Of a stretch of 64,000 nt of DNA, positions 16,915 through 26,984 are shown piece after piece. This DNA is from Actinomycetes bacterium. GTDB taxonomy: Bacteria > Actinomycetota > Actinomycetes > S36-B12 > GCA-2699445. The position numbers were made by a program, and so were the translations under genes. Within the stretch, counting starts at the first letter, position 1. Each line of letters opens with the position of its first letter. Location of the stretch: contig JAHZLH010000008.1 of assembly GCA_022599915.1 (NCBI GenBank), positions 1 through 64,000 on the forward strand, written 5' to 3'. The notes below the pieces were generated by a model, which did not search any database, had not been told where the DNA came from, and saw only the letters and a program-made list of their open reading frames with translations.

Positions 16915-19566
16915 CTAGTCCAGCAGGGACCGCAGCACGTAGGGCAGGATGCCGCCGTTGCGGTAGTAGTCCGCCTCACCTGGGGTATCGATTCGCACCA
17001 CCGCGTCGAACGACATCGTGGTTCCGTCGCCCCGCGTTGCTGTGACGGCCACCGTTGCCGGAATCTCACCGCTGTTCAACTGCGAGACGCCAGCAATGCT
17101 GAATTCTTCGGTACCGTCCAGCCCCAGCGTTGCCGTCGACTCCCCTTCAGGGAACTGCAGCGGCAGCACGCCCATGCCGACGAGGTTTGATCGGTGGATC
17201 CGCTCGTAAGACTCAGCAATGACCGCTCGAACTCCCAGTAATTTCGTCCCCTTGGCGGCCCAATCGCGTGACGATCCGGAACCGTATTCCTTACCCGCCA
17301 GCACGACCAGCGGCACGCCGGCAGCCGCGTAGGACTGAGCGGCGTCGTAAATGAACACCTGCGGCCGCTCGGGGTCCAGCAAGTCCACGGTATAGCCACC
17401 CTCAACGTCATTTAAGAGTTGGTTGCGGAGCCGGATGTTGCCGAACGTTCCTCGAATCATCACTTCATGGTTTCCGCGACGGGAGCCGTAGGAGTTGAAG
17501 TCCCGCGGCTCAACGCCGTGGTCCATCAGGTAACGACCAGCCGGACTGTCTCGCTTGATCGCCCCCGCCGGGGAGATGTGGTCGGTGGTTACCGAGTCTC
17601 CGAGCCGAGCCAGCACCCGCGCGCCAGCGATGTCGGTCACTGCGGCGGGCTGAAGTGCCATGCCATCGAAATATGGTGGCTTGCGCACGTAGGTGCTCTC
17701 TGAATCCCAGGTAAAGGTCTTACCGGTGGGAGTCGGTAACTGCTGCCACTGCTCATCGCCGGCAAAGACGTCGGCATAGCGGGTGGCGAACATCTGTGGG
17801 TCGATGGTGGCTGCGACCGTCTCTTCGATTTCCTGCTGCGTGGGCCACAAGTCGGCCAGGAAGACCGGCTCACCCTCTGGGTCGTAGCCGAGTGGCTCGC
17901 TGGTGATATCAATGTCCATCCGGCCAGCCAAGGCGTAGGCAACCACCAACGGCGGCGACGCTAAGTAGTTCATCTTCACGTCCGGGTTAATGCGCCCTTC
18001 GAAGTTTCGGTTGCCGGAAAGCACTGAGGTGGCCGCTAGATCGGCCTCGCGAACCGCCGCCGACACTTCGGTGAGTAATGGCCCGGAGTTGCCAATGCAG
18101 GTGGTGCAGCCGTACCCGACCAGATCAAAACCGATCTTGTCCAAGTAGGGGGTTAATCCGGCCCGCTCCAAATAATCGGTCACTACCTTCGATCCCGGCG
18201 CCAACGTGGTCTTGACCCATGGCTGCCGGGACAGTCCCCGCTCGACCGCCTTCTTGGCTACGAGTCCGGCCCCGATCATGACTGACGGGTTGGAGGTGTT
18301 GGTGCAGGAAGTGATCGCCGCGATGACAACCGCGCCATGACCGATTTCGATGTCGCTGCCCTCGATCTGGGCGGTCGCTGCCGGATTATCGGTGTAGTTG
18401 GCCAGGTCTCGGACAAACGTCGCCTTGGCATCAGTGAGCGCAATCCGGTCTTGCGGTCGCTTCGGTCCAGCGATGGACGGCCGTACGTCGGCGAGGTCCA
18501 GCTCCAGAGTCTCGGAGTAGGCCGGCTCGTGCGCTGGATCGTGCCACAGCCCCTGCGCCTTGGCGTAAGCGGCGACAAGTTCGATCTGCTCCTCCGCACG
18601 ACCGGTGAGCCGGAGGTAGCGCAGGGTTTCGTCGTCGATGGGGAAGACGGCTGCCGTTGAGCCGAATTCGGGACTCATGTTGCCGATGGTGACCCGGTTG
18701 GCGAGCGGGACATAAGTCACACCCTCGCCGTAGAACTCAACAAACTTTCCGACCACGCCGTGCGCACGCAACATCTCGGTGATGGTCAACACGAGATCGG
18801 TAGCGGTCGCACCTTCGGGAAGTTCGCCAGTCAGTCGGAAGCCGACTACCCGCGGAATCAACATGGATACCGGCTGACCCAACATGGCCGCCTCTGCCTC
18901 AATACCGCCGACGCCCCAGCCGAGGACCCCGAGACCATTGACCATGGTGGTGTGGGAGTCGGTGCCAACGCAGGTATCCGGATAGGCAACATCGCCGTCT
19001 GCCATGACAACTCTGGCAAGGGCCTCCACATTGACTTGGTGCACGATGCCAGTGCTCGGCGGCACCACTTTGAAATCGTCCAGAGCGGTCTGCCCCCAGC
19101 GCAGGAACTGGTAGCGCTCGCGATTGCGCTGGTACTCCAAGTCGACGTTGCGGCGAGCCGCATCGCCGGTGCCGAAGAAATCGGCGATCACGGAATGATC
19201 GATGACCAGTTCTGCGGGTGAGAGCGGATTGATCCGCTCCGGATCCCCACCCAGTTCCGCGACGGCTTCCCGCATCGTGGCTAGGTCGACGACGCAGGGA
19301 ACACCGGTGAAGTCCTGCATAATCACTCGGGCTGGACTGAACTGGATCTCCTGACTTGGGGCCGCCGAGGCATCCCAACCCGCCAAGGCCCGAATATGGT
19401 CGGCCGTCACATTGCTGCCGTCCTCGGTACGAAGCAGGTTTTCCAGCAGCACCTTGTGAGTGAAGGGCAACCGACTCGACTCCGGCAACGCATCGATGCG
19501 GTAGATGTCGAAGTTCCGCTCGCCGACAGACAGCTGGGACCGCGCGGAGAAGGTGTCGAGACTCAT
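16915..19566 (-). CDS. acnA: Aconitate hydratase A
   Basis: An 883-residue [4Fe-4S] enzyme interconverting citrate and isocitrate in the TCA cycle. Cluster cysteines are visible in the [10 protein letters not shown] region and in [13 protein letters not shown]. The N-terminal [14 protein letters not shown], the substrate loop [22 protein letters not shown], and the C-terminal [16 protein letters not shown] are all intact. I use the ATG at 19566 because GAGGAGC lies upstream; a TTG one codon earlier is possible. Proteins of this class can bind iron-responsive RNA when they lose the cluster; nothing here shows that directly. Confidence 0.97.
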   Translation of the reverse strand: MSLDTFSARSQLSVGERNFDIYRIDALPESSRLPFTHKVLLENLLRTEDGSNVTADHIRALAGWDASAAPSQEIQFSPARVIMQDFTGVPCVVDLATMREAVAELGGDPERINPLSPAELVIDHSVIADFFGTGDAARRNVDLEYQRNRERYQFLRWGQTALDDFKVVPPSTGIVHQVNVEALARVVMADGDVAYPDTCVGTDSHTTMVNGLGVLGWGVGGIEAEAAMLGQPVSMLIPRVVGFRLTGELPEGATATDLVLTITEMLRAHGVVGKFVEFYGEGVTYVPLANRVTIGNMSPEFGSTAAVFPIDDETLRYLRLTGRAEEQIELVAAYAKAQGLWHDPAHEPAYSETLELDLADVRPSIAGPKRPQDRIALTDAKATFVRDLANYTDNPAATAQIEGSDIEIGHGAVVIAAITSCTNTSNPSVMIGAGLVAKKAVERGLSRQPWVKTTLAPGSKVVTDYLERAGLTPYLDKIGFDLVGYGCTTCIGNSGPLLTEVSAAVREADLAATSVLSGNRNFEGRINPDVKMNYLASPPLVVAYALAGRMDIDITSEPLGYDPEGEPVFLADLWPTQQEIEETVAATIDPQMFATRYADVFAGDEQWQQLPTPTGKTFTWDSESTYVRKPPYFDGMALQPAAVTDIAGARVLARLGDSVTTDHISPAGAIKRDSPAGRYLMDHGVEPRDFNSYGSRRGNHEVMIRGTFGNIRLRNQLLNDVEGGYTVDLLDPERPQVFIYDAAQSYAAAGVPLVVLAGKEYGSGSSRDWAAKGTKLLGVRAVIAESYERIHRSNLVGMGVLPLQFPEGESTATLGLDGTEEFSIAGVSQLNSGEIPATVAVTATRGDGTTMSFDAVVRIDTPGEADYYRNGGILPYVLRSLLD

Positions 19567-19672
19567 CAAGGCTCCTCATTGGGTACTCGGATCAGGCGTA
19601 GCCACCACTTCCCCGGGCGACCGCCTCCCTCAGTCTAGTGCGACCAGTCCAACATGCAGGCCCGGCCATCAC

Positions 19673-20872
19673 TCAACGATCAAATACGGCGATGGTTTCC
19701 ACGTGATGGGTCATCGGAAAGAGGTCAAGCGCGGAAACCTCCGACAATGTCCAGCCTTGCTCGCGCAGCAATCCGGTATCTCGACCCAACGCACTGGGCT
19801 CACAGGCGATATAGACCAATCGCCGCACCGCAGTAGTGAGCAACGGCTGCAATACAGCGGCACCTGCCCCTTTGCGTGGCGGATCAAGTACCACCGTGTC
19901 CGGTTTTGGGCCACTGGCCGAGGTCACCCAGGCTCGGACATCTCGCCGGACTACCCGCACCTTGCTGAAATCAGAGAGATTGCGCCGAGCAAGCGCGGCA
20001 GCGCGACGATCGCCTTCCACCGCCACAATCGAGCGGGCCCGTTGCTGGGATAAGGCACCGGCAAACAGACCAACCCCGCAGTAGAGGTCCCAGAGCACCT
20101 CGGCGTCCTCGCACGCTGTCAGCACTTGTTCGCAGAGGGCATCGGCAGCCGCAGGGTGCACCTGCCAGAAGCCATCTCCGGCAACTGCCCAGTCTCGTCC
20201 CACTGCCCGTTCCGTTACCTCCGCTGGCCGCGGCCCAGGTTCGGGCAGCACCTGCACGCCACCGGCTGCCGACACCACCGCTAACGCCTTGCTCCCTTGC
20301 CAGTTACTCGCTAGCAGCGGCTCTCCTTCACTCACGGCTGCTTGGATCTGCGGCACCGCGATCAGACAACGATCTAACGGCACGATCGCGTCACTGCGAT
20401 ACTGCCGCAGTCCGGCATGACCACCATCATCGACTGCGTAGCGCACCCGGGTGCGCCAGCCCAATCCATCCTCGGCTCCGGGCAGCGAACTAATCGGCAC
20501 GTCCATTGTGACCCCGCCGAGACGTTCCAGTTGTTCGGCCACAATCAGACTCTTCCAGCGAAGTTGTTCCGACAACTCCACATGTTGGTAATCACAGCCG
20601 CCACAGCCACCCGGTCCCGCGAACCGACAGGGTGGGGTGACGCGCTTGGCAGCAGGCTGCAGAATCTCCACCGCGTCAGCGAACCAGAACCGGCCACCGC
20701 CTCCCGAGCCGGTAATCCGCGCCAGCACCGATTCACCCGGCAAACTGTGTCGGACAAAGACCACTCGACCATCAAGCCGGGCAACGCACGCGCCGCCGTT
20801 AGCCACCGCAGTGACCTGCAACTGCACCAACTGATCCGGTAGCTCAGCCGGTGGCCGCGGCTCAGCGATCAC
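19673..20872 (-). CDS. TRAM-domain class I SAM-dependent RNA methyltransferase (TrmA/RlmD family)
   Basis: A 399-residue RNA m5U-type methyltransferase. An N-terminal TRAM domain (about 10-65) is followed by an Fe-S cysteine set (CRFAGPGGCGGC and a later LDRCLIA), then the SAM-binding fold with LWDLYCGVGLFAGAL. The catalytic nucleophile is in VYIACEPSALGRD. The GTG at 20872 has AGGGAGC just upstream and overlaps the permease stop by 11 bases; an ATG at 20908 is an alternative. Which rRNA or tRNA uridine is modified cannot be told. The pairing with the APC permease recurs in M. tuberculosis (Rv2689c/Rv2690c). Confidence 0.9.
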   Translation of the reverse strand: MIAEPRPPAELPDQLVQLQVTAVANGGACVARLDGRVVFVRHSLPGESVLARITGSGGGGRFWFADAVEILQPAAKRVTPPCRFAGPGGCGGCDYQHVELSEQLRWKSLIVAEQLERLGGVTMDVPISSLPGAEDGLGWRTRVRYAVDDGGHAGLRQYRSDAIVPLDRCLIAVPQIQAAVSEGEPLLASNWQGSKALAVVSAAGGVQVLPEPGPRPAEVTERAVGRDWAVAGDGFWQVHPAAADALCEQVLTACEDAEVLWDLYCGVGLFAGALSQQRARSIVAVEGDRRAAALARRNLSDFSKVRVVRRDVRAWVTSASGPKPDTVVLDPPRKGAGAAVLQPLLTTAVRRLVYIACEPSALGRDTGLLREQGWTLSEVSALDLFPMTHHVETIAVFDR

Positions 20873-22871
20873 CGCTCCCTGCGTTATCAGTGGAATCCGT
20901 GCCACCATGGCGGACTGCTGTCGGGATGGTGGGGTCTGGACCTGGTCGCCACTCCTGCGAAGACTGCAACTGCCACGGCACGGTCACGACGACTACGTTC
21001 TTGGAGAACATCAATCGAGTTCGCAGTCGCAGTGCCGACTGATTGTGCAGTAGGTTCTCCCACCAATGACCCACGACCAGTTGCGGGATGTAGACCGCGA
21101 TCAGGTCTCGTGGACCTTCCCGGCGGAGACCGTGGACATACTCCAGCACCGGTTTGGTGATATCCCGATAAGGCGAGTCCAAGACTCGCAATTGGACCGG
21201 CAGCTCCCGCTTTTCCCATTCGGCAACCAGCCGCCTGGTACCAGCTGGATCAACGTTGACCGTAATGGCTTCTAGCTCAGTGGGCCTAGCGCCTCGAGCG
21301 TACGAAACCGCACGCAACGTGGGCCTGTGAATCTGACTCACCAGCACCAAGGCGTGTACGCGAGACGGCAGCGTAACTTTCTCGTCTTCACCGGAAACCG
21401 CCATCTCAGCGCCGACAAGGTCGTAGTGCCGCTTGATGGCCTGCATCAGCAAGTACAGCAGCGGAATCAGCAGCACCACAATCCAGGCGCCTCGGGTGAA
21501 CTTCGAGACCACCACGATAACGAGGACTGAACCGGTGAGGACCGCACCGACGCTGTTGACCAACCGTGACCGTCGCATCCGTTTAGCGGCGGCGCTCCCG
21601 GGCTCTCCAGCCAGCAGCCGATTCCAATGTCGCACCATCCCTACCTGGCTCAAGGTGAAAGCGACGAAGACGCCGACGATGTAGAGCTGGATCAGTGCGC
21701 TAACGCTGGCTTGGAACACCACGATCAGTCCCGCCGCCCCCAGCGCCAGCAGAATGATTCCGTTGCTGTAGGCCAACCGATCGCCTCGGGTATGCAACTG
21801 GCGCGGCAAGTAGCCGTCTCGACCGAGCACAGAGCCCAATAATGGGAAGCCATTAAAGGCACTCGTTGCGGCTAGCAACAGCATAATCGCGGTGATGATG
21901 GAGACAGCGGCAACTAGCCAACCCATGCCACCAAAGACCGTTTCGGCAATCTGCACGATCACGGTTTGTTGGGTCTGACCTGCCGGAAGTCCGATCAGAT
22001 CGGAATCTTCGCCGGTCACTTGCACCCCAGTGCGTAGTGCCAGCCAAGTAATGGCCAAGAACATGGTGCAAGAAATCACTGCGAGCAACAGCAAGGTGCT
22101 CGCCGCATTGGTGCTCTTGGGTTTCTGGAAAGCCGGCACCCCATTGGCGATCGCCTCCACCCCGGTGAGTGCCGTCGTGCCGGAGGCAAAGGCACGGGCG
22201 ACGAGGAAAGCGAGTGCCAAACCAGCGAACTCGTCATCGGCCACCACCTGCCAGGCCGCACTCTCTGCAGTGAGTTCGGCACCGGTGGCGAGCCTGATGA
22301 GGGCAGTGATCACCATGATGCCGATCGTCAGCATGAACAAGTAGGTGGGTACTGCGAACAATGCCCCCGACTGCCGGACCCCGCGCAGTGTGATTCCGGC
22401 AAGCCCCGCCACCGCGAGTACTGCGATCACGACCGCATATTCAGCGATGAAATCAGAAATCGACGCCAAGCTGGCCACTCCGGCCGAGATACTCACCGCC
22501 ACCGTCAGCACGTAGTCAACCAGCAGCGCCGCCGCGGTCCAGACCCCCGCCCGTGGGCCAATATTCCTCGACACCACCTCGTAGTCGCCGCCCCCTTGTG
22601 GGTAGGCGTGCACGTTTTGCCGGTAGGACGCGACCACCACGAAGTAGACCAGCACCACTGCCGCGGCTGCCCACATGCCGTAGCTGTAAAGCGATGCGCC
22701 CCCCAGCGCCAGCACGATCAGAATCTCTTGGGTGGCGTATGCATTGGAGGACAGCGCATCTGAGGCAAATACGGGTAGCGCAATCCGCTTGGGAAGCAAC
22801 GTTTCGTCTAGCCGGTCCGAGCGCAGCGCTCGACCCACCATTAACCGTTTGGCGAACTCCGACAGGGCCAC
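20862..22871 (-). CDS. APC-superfamily permease, KimA-like potassium transporter candidate
   Basis: A 669-residue membrane protein with about 12 helices in the first 450 residues and a soluble C-terminal domain of some 200 residues. The start of helix 1, LPVFASDALSSNAYATQEIL, is typical of the KimA (YdaO) branch of the amino acid-polyamine-organocation superfamily, whose B. subtilis member is a K+/H+ symporter controlled by c-di-AMP. It starts with GTG at 22871, divergent from two RCK-domain genes, which supports potassium transport. Annotation as a generic amino-acid permease is the alternative. The order methyltransferase-permease-ceoB-ceoC is the same in M. tuberculosis. Confidence 0.85.
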   Translation of the reverse strand: MALSEFAKRLMVGRALRSDRLDETLLPKRIALPVFASDALSSNAYATQEILIVLALGGASLYSYGMWAAAAVVLVYFVVVASYRQNVHAYPQGGGDYEVVSRNIGPRAGVWTAAALLVDYVLTVAVSISAGVASLASISDFIAEYAVVIAVLAVAGLAGITLRGVRQSGALFAVPTYLFMLTIGIMVITALIRLATGAELTAESAAWQVVADDEFAGLALAFLVARAFASGTTALTGVEAIANGVPAFQKPKSTNAASTLLLLAVISCTMFLAITWLALRTGVQVTGEDSDLIGLPAGQTQQTVIVQIAETVFGGMGWLVAAVSIITAIMLLLAATSAFNGFPLLGSVLGRDGYLPRQLHTRGDRLAYSNGIILLALGAAGLIVVFQASVSALIQLYIVGVFVAFTLSQVGMVRHWNRLLAGEPGSAAAKRMRRSRLVNSVGAVLTGSVLVIVVVSKFTRGAWIVVLLIPLLYLLMQAIKRHYDLVGAEMAVSGEDEKVTLPSRVHALVLVSQIHRPTLRAVSYARGARPTELEAITVNVDPAGTRRLVAEWEKRELPVQLRVLDSPYRDITKPVLEYVHGLRREGPRDLIAVYIPQLVVGHWWENLLHNQSALRLRTRLMFSKNVVVVTVPWQLQSSQEWRPGPDPTIPTAVRHGGTDSTDNAGSGDR

Positions 22872-23035
22872 AGGCCACGATGATACGCCGGTTCCCTATC
22901 CCGCGGGCGCATCTCCCGGTTGCTGGCAACACAACCCGGTGGGCGGTGCTAGCGTGAAAGTAGACTTTGCGAGCGAAATATCCATTCGGCGTGGAACGTC
23001 TTGGCCGGATAATCGCGTGAAAGGTTGGAGAGCCG

Positions 23036-23704
23036 GTGCATATCGTCATCATGGGCTGTGGCCGCGTGGGGTCGAATTTGGCACAACGGCTGGACGCCGA
23101 GGGCCATTCGGTAGCGGTCCTGGACCGCGATCCCGCCGCATTTCGTCGACTCGGTGACAACTTCTCCGGCCAGACCGTAACCGGTGTCGGCTTTGATCGC
23201 GACCGACTGCGGGACGCAGGTATCGAGCAAGCGCACGCTTTTGCTGCCGTCAGCAGCGGGGACAACTCCAACATCTTGGCGGCGCGGGTTGCTAGGGAAA
23301 CCTTTGCAGTGGAGAACGTCGTCGCCCGCATCTACGACCCGAAACGAGCCGAAATCTATGAGCGGCTTGGTATCCCCACCGTGGCTACCGTTGCCTGGTC
23401 CTGTGGCCAAATGCTGCGACGATTACTCCCCGGGAACGTCTGGGAAGAGTGGCGCGATCCATCCGGCACTGTCCTGCTCTCCCAGGTGGGTTGCCATCAC
23501 GACTGGATCGGTCACCGCATCAAGTACATCGGTATGGAGACCAACACCCGGATTGCCTTCATCACTCGATACGGCGAAGGGCTACTGCCAGAGCCGGACA
23601 CGGTGCTGCAGGAAGGTGATCTACTGCACGTGATGATGCGACTTGATGAGCAAGAGAAGATCATCGAAGCCCTCAGCCAACCTCCCAGTAAGCCGGCCTC
23701 ATGA
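23036..23704 (+). CDS. ceoB: TrkA-type RCK protein (CeoB)
   Basis: A 222-residue cytosolic regulator of potassium flux with an N-terminal RCK/Rossmann domain (HIVIMGCGRVGSNLAQRL at 2-19, nucleotide-binding glycines intact; acidic residue in AVLDRDP) and a C-terminal RCK_C domain (about 140-215). Such proteins gate membrane K+ channels or carriers in response to NAD(H) or ATP. The GTG at 23036 follows GGTTGGAGAG. It ends inside the ATGA start of the next RCK gene, so the two are coupled. No TrkH/TrkG pore gene is in this window; the divergent KimA-like permease is the only potassium-transport candidate beside it. Confidence 0.92.
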   Translation: MHIVIMGCGRVGSNLAQRLDAEGHSVAVLDRDPAAFRRLGDNFSGQTVTGVGFDRDRLRDAGIEQAHAFAAVSSGDNSNILAARVARETFAVENVVARIYDPKRAEIYERLGIPTVATVAWSCGQMLRRLLPGNVWEEWRDPSGTVLLSQVGCHHDWIGHRIKYIGMETNTRIAFITRYGEGLLPEPDTVLQEGDLLHVMMRLDEQEKIIEALSQPPSKPAS

Positions 23705-24387
23705 GAGTTGTTATTGCCGGCGCCGGCAAGGTCGGGCGCAGTATCGCGGTGGAACTTTTGGGCAACGGTCACGATGTGTTGTTGATCGACAAAGATTCCC
23801 AGATCATCGACCTGAATCTCATTCCGCAAGCCGAGACCCTGCTCGCAGACGCTTGCGAGATCGACTCGTTGACCCAAGCAGATCTACCCAACTGTCAGGT
23901 TGTCATCGCAGCTACCGGTGACGACAAGGCGAATCTGGTGGTGGCCCTCCTGGCCAAGACTGAGTACGGCGTACCCCGAGTGGTTGCTCGGGTTAACCAT
24001 CCAAAGAACGAATGGATGTTTGACGAATCCTGGGGCGTTGATGTTGCGGTATCGACACCGCGCATGTTGTCGGCACTAGTAGAAGAGGCCGTTACCGTCG
24101 GCGACCTGGTGCGGCTGTTCTCGCTACGTCAGGGAGAAGCCAGCTTGGTGGAGTTGACGTTGCCCTCGCACAGCGAACTGGAGGGCCGCCGCACCGACGA
24201 CGTGTCCTGGCCGCAAGACACCGCACTGGTCGCCATCGTGCGCGGCACCCGCGTCATTTCGCCGGAACCGGACGACGCGTTGGAATCCGGCGACGAACTC
24301 CTCTTCGTCTGCAGCCCGGAGCAGGAAGAGGCCCTTGAGCAACTTCTCGCCCCCGGCCATCCGCATCGTCAGGTGGAAGGCGCCTGA
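23701..24387 (+). CDS. ceoC: TrkA-type RCK protein (CeoC)
   Basis: A 228-residue paralogue of the preceding protein, with RCK_N at the start (RVVIAGAGKVGRSIAVELL, LLIDKD) and an RCK_C domain at about 135-215. The start codon overlaps the ceoB stop as ATGA. The two subunits presumably assemble into a mixed gating ring, as proposed for other two-gene RCK systems. The 3' end overlaps the convergent DUF3159 gene by 19 bases, leaving no room for a separate terminator. Confidence 0.92.
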   Translation: MRVVIAGAGKVGRSIAVELLGNGHDVLLIDKDSQIIDLNLIPQAETLLADACEIDSLTQADLPNCQVVIAATGDDKANLVVALLAKTEYGVPRVVARVNHPKNEWMFDESWGVDVAVSTPRMLSALVEEAVTVGDLVRLFSLRQGEASLVELTLPSHSELEGRRTDDVSWPQDTALVAIVRGTRVISPEPDDALESGDELLFVCSPEQEEALEQLLAPGHPHRQVEGA

Positions 24388-25088
24388 TCAGGATCATCGG
24401 ATTCAGACTCCGTGGTAGCCGCCGGCATCACTTCCGGGTTCATGCGTGGCCGCATGATTCGATAACTCACATACCCCACGAACAAGAACAACGGCCAGCC
24501 CATAGCGAGTTTGGCAACCCCCAGCGCTCCGACTAGTCCAGCCAGATAGAGCGGCAGCTGCACCGCCACTCGGGCCCCGAACATTGCCGCCCACGCCCAG
24601 GTCGCCGCCACCGCGCCGCGATACGCATTGTCATCTCCGCGCCAGGAACTCAAATCCCCCACAACGGCACCGGCAGCGTAGCCAACAAGTGGCCGACGTA
24701 GCAGTGCGCTCACCGCGAAGAGTAGGCAGTAACCGATGTTGATCAAGATGCCCGGAAGGAAGAAATCCTCCGCCCGCCCGGTGCGAGCGGCCAAGAATGC
24801 CGCGATTCCCAAACCGATCAAGCCAGTCGCGATATGCCGCAACGACTCACCGCGGATCCGTCGGACTATGGCGACAATGACTCCAGCAGCCACTGCCGAC
24901 CAGATCGCGGGATAGAGCTGACTACCCGACACGAGGTAGACCACGACGAACACCGCCGTCGGTGCTCCCGAGTCGAACAGCCCAGCAGAGCCACCAATGC
25001 CCTGCGAGATGGCCGCCGACATATCGTCAGCCGGCTTCTTTTCTTCGGTCGCTTTCGAGTCAACCGGGGTGGGTTCGGGTTCGGTCAC
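24369..25088 (-). CDS. DUF3159 family membrane protein
   Basis: A 239-residue inner-membrane protein with about six helices after a charged N-terminal stretch rich in Glu, Pro and Lys. Recognisable features are GSAGLFDSGAPTAVFVVVYL in the first helix, VRRIRGESLRHIATGLIGLG, and the amphipathic SWRGDDNAYRGAVAATWAWA segment. The start overlaps the stop of the OB-fold gene by four bases, giving translational coupling. The family is actinobacterial and sits at this place in M. tuberculosis (Rv2693c). Its transport or structural role is unknown to me. Confidence 0.87.
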   Translation of the reverse strand: MTEPEPTPVDSKATEEKKPADDMSAAISQGIGGSAGLFDSGAPTAVFVVVYLVSGSQLYPAIWSAVAAGVIVAIVRRIRGESLRHIATGLIGLGIAAFLAARTGRAEDFFLPGILINIGYCLLFAVSALLRRPLVGYAAGAVVGDLSSWRGDDNAYRGAVAATWAWAAMFGARVAVQLPLYLAGLVGALGVAKLAMGWPLFLFVGYVSYRIMRPRMNPEVMPAATTESESDDPDQAPST

Positions 25089-25462
25089 GTCTGTCCGACG
25101 GGCTGCAGTTGATAGCGAGGATTGAAGACTGTCGCCTGACTGCGCGCGTCTGCCAGCCGGCCAGTGATAGTGACAGAACGGCCCGCCTCAATGCCGTTGA
25201 TGTGCCGCCGACCTAACCAGACCAACCGCAGATGCCCAGAGCCGTCGTACAAGTCTGCTTCCACGGCTGGCGATCCAGCGACCGGGCGCACCGTGACACT
25301 GCGCAGCACACCGCAGGCGGTGACCACCTGCCCACGACAGCAGTCCAGAATGGGGGTAGCGCCAGAATCATTTACCTGCTGTTGCAGATCGTCGGCCTCA
25401 GCAGCTTCCCGGGAGAAGGATTTAATCCGTCCGGAGCGTGCAAAGGGAACTTTCCAAGCCAC
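25085..25462 (-). CDS. OB-fold nucleic-acid-binding domain protein
   Basis: A 125-residue protein with the pattern of a tRNA_anti/RecG-like OB fold: GQVVTACGVLRSVTVRP, a strand DGSGHLRLVWLGRR, then GIEAGRSVTITGRL. It matches the position and size of Rv2694c of M. tuberculosis. There is no signal peptide. The ATG at 25462 opens the gene, and its stop overlaps the start of the DUF3159 gene. Binding of nucleic acid is a prediction from the fold; the ligand is unknown. Confidence 0.82.
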   Translation of the reverse strand: MAWKVPFARSGRIKSFSREAAEADDLQQQVNDSGATPILDCCRGQVVTACGVLRSVTVRPVAGSPAVEADLYDGSGHLRLVWLGRRHINGIEAGRSVTITGRLADARSQATVFNPRYQLQPVGQT

Positions 25463-25529
25463 TCCCTCAGGCTAGACCCAGTTCGCCCGTAGTTCGACTC
25501 GATTAGGGCAGATCGGCCACCATGACAGG

Positions 25530-26255
25530 GTGAGAAAGAACACGCCTTGGCCTAGGGAATCCGTAGCAGTCCTAGCGCATGGCGCTGGGTCGACTGCCGA
25601 ATTCCTGCAACGGGCCTTCCCTGCTGATCGATTGGGGGTGGCGGAATGCCGCTATGTCGAGAATCGCAGCGGTGATCTCACCCAGATTCAACGGTCGCTA
25701 CGCCTTGCGGCGATTACGGCTGATTTGCCTGTGATTCTGGGCGGAGTGTCCCTCGGCGGACACGCTGCAGCCGCATTGCTCGCCAGTAGCGAAGCACCGC
25801 CACAGGCCATCGCGGGTCTCGTCTGTCTGCCGGCATGGTTGGGGGCGCCAGAAGAGGTGGCCAGCATGACTGCCAGTGCCGCTGCTGACATCGCACACCG
25901 TGGCTCGCAGGCTGTGCTCGCTGAACTTGACCCAACCGACTGGGTAGTGAACGAACTCGCGGCCGCTTGGCGAAACCTCGATGACGAGTTGCTGGCGACG
26001 GAATTGCGAGCCACAAGTCGCCAGCCGGCCCTGACCGTCACCCATCTTGCCCAACTGCGCTACCCCATTGGCGTGGTGGCGTTGGCGAACGATCCGTTAC
26101 ATCCACAGATTGCGGCGCAGAAATGGGCTGCGGCCCTCCCTCGATCTGGCCTATCACTGATGGCACGAGATGAGCCTGCAGCCGATCGAGCAGTTTTCGC
26201 TGATCACGCCCGGCGGGCGCTCACTGACGCCTGGTCGGCGGCCGGGCCCGGCTAG
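25530..26255 (+). CDS. Alpha/beta-hydrolase-fold protein
   Basis: A 241-residue soluble protein with an early oxyanion-hole-like VLAHGAGST and a nucleophile elbow GVSLGGHAAAALL (GxSxG), followed by a plausible acid/His region near the C-terminus. This is the ordinary serine-hydrolase arrangement; substrate unknown. It lies alone on the plus strand between minus-strand genes, starting with GTG at 25530 and a weak ribosome-binding site. A hydrolase occupies the same place in M. tuberculosis (Rv2695). Confidence 0.82.
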   Translation: MRKNTPWPRESVAVLAHGAGSTAEFLQRAFPADRLGVAECRYVENRSGDLTQIQRSLRLAAITADLPVILGGVSLGGHAAAALLASSEAPPQAIAGLVCLPAWLGAPEEVASMTASAAADIAHRGSQAVLAELDPTDWVVNELAAAWRNLDDELLATELRATSRQPALTVTHLAQLRYPIGVVALANDPLHPQIAAQKWAAALPRSGLSLMARDEPAADRAVFADHARRALTDAWSAAGPG

Positions 26256-26261
26256 AACTGG

Positions 26262-26984
26262 TTAGTCGTCACTGTCTTCGTCTGGTTCCTGCACTTCGGC
26301 CCCTTCGGGCACCTGCTCGGGCAGTTCGATGGCTAGCGGGTTTCCAGGCGGCATGGGTTCGTCGCCACGGGCCACAACCAGTGACCGAAAGACGGTTTCC
26401 AATCCGGCAGCGCGACTGGGGTCAGTGCCATCACCAAGGAGCACACCCTGCACCATCCAACGCGGCCCATCGACGCCAATGAAACGCATCCGCTGCGGCT
26501 GATCGTTGCCGTCACCGTCCTTGAGGTAGGCGGTGGTGCGTAGTTCCGTGCCAAACGTACCCGATTCTTCGTCTATCACACCGCCGTCACCGGAGATGGA
26601 CGAGCGAAGTTCACCACGAGCTTCGGCCCAGCCGCCGCCCGATTTGGGGGCTGCGAACACCCGCACCTGCACGGCTCCTTCGCCCAAGACCAAGGTGACG
26701 GCCAGCGGCTGCTGGGTTTGTGGGTCTACCTCAACCCGAACTTCAAGTCCGTCAGCGAGGGGTACCTGCAAGGCGCCCAGGTCGAGCCGCTCCGCGGTAG
26801 CGGCATCTTCCTCCTCGACCTCGCCCAAATCAAAGGGACCTTCGCTGCGGTCGAATTCGTCCGCTAACTCCACTTCCGATTCATCCTCTGAGTCCGTGTC
26901 CTCGAAGTCGCCATCGTCAACTTCGATGAACTGATCCTCGTCAGTCTCCGCAGCACTGTCCTTCTTGCGCTTCCTACCCAGCAT
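26262..26984 (-). CDS. DUF3710 family protein
   Basis: A 240-residue cytosolic protein. The first 60 residues are strongly acidic with a Lys/Arg start (LGRKRKKDSAAETDEDQFIEVDDGDF), then a folded domain with YVDPQTQ-like region VRVEVDPQTQQPLAVTLVLG, GAVQVRVFAAPKSGGGWAE and RMRFIGVDGPRWMVQGVLLG. The tail is again acidic. These features match DUF3710 (Rv2696c), the usual neighbour of dut. The start shares one base with the dut stop (TGATG), so it is coupled to dut. The function is unknown. Confidence 0.88.
   Translation of the reverse strand: MLGRKRKKDSAAETDEDQFIEVDDGDFEDTDSEDESEVELADEFDRSEGPFDLGEVEEEDAATAERLDLGALQVPLADGLEVRVEVDPQTQQPLAVTLVLGEGAVQVRVFAAPKSGGGWAEARGELRSSISGDGGVIDEESGTFGTELRTTAYLKDGDGNDQPQRMRFIGVDGPRWMVQGVLLGDGTDPSRAAGLETVFRSLVVARGDEPMPPGNPLAIELPEQVPEGAEVQEPDEDSDD

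Noticed and set aside
18899-19579. A 226-codon open frame inside the acnA region
   Set aside because: It overlaps a certain aconitase in another frame and reads as low-complexity Arg/Gly/Ser sequence.
22872-23035. Possible c-di-AMP (ydaO-type) riboswitch between the KimA-like permease and ceoB
   Set aside because: The expected conserved purine-rich segments are not visible and the 164-base space must also hold two divergent promoters.
22516-23331. A minus-strand open frame spanning the permease/ceoB divergent region
   Set aside because: It is antisense to ceoB and out of frame with the permease; the protein shows no family pattern.
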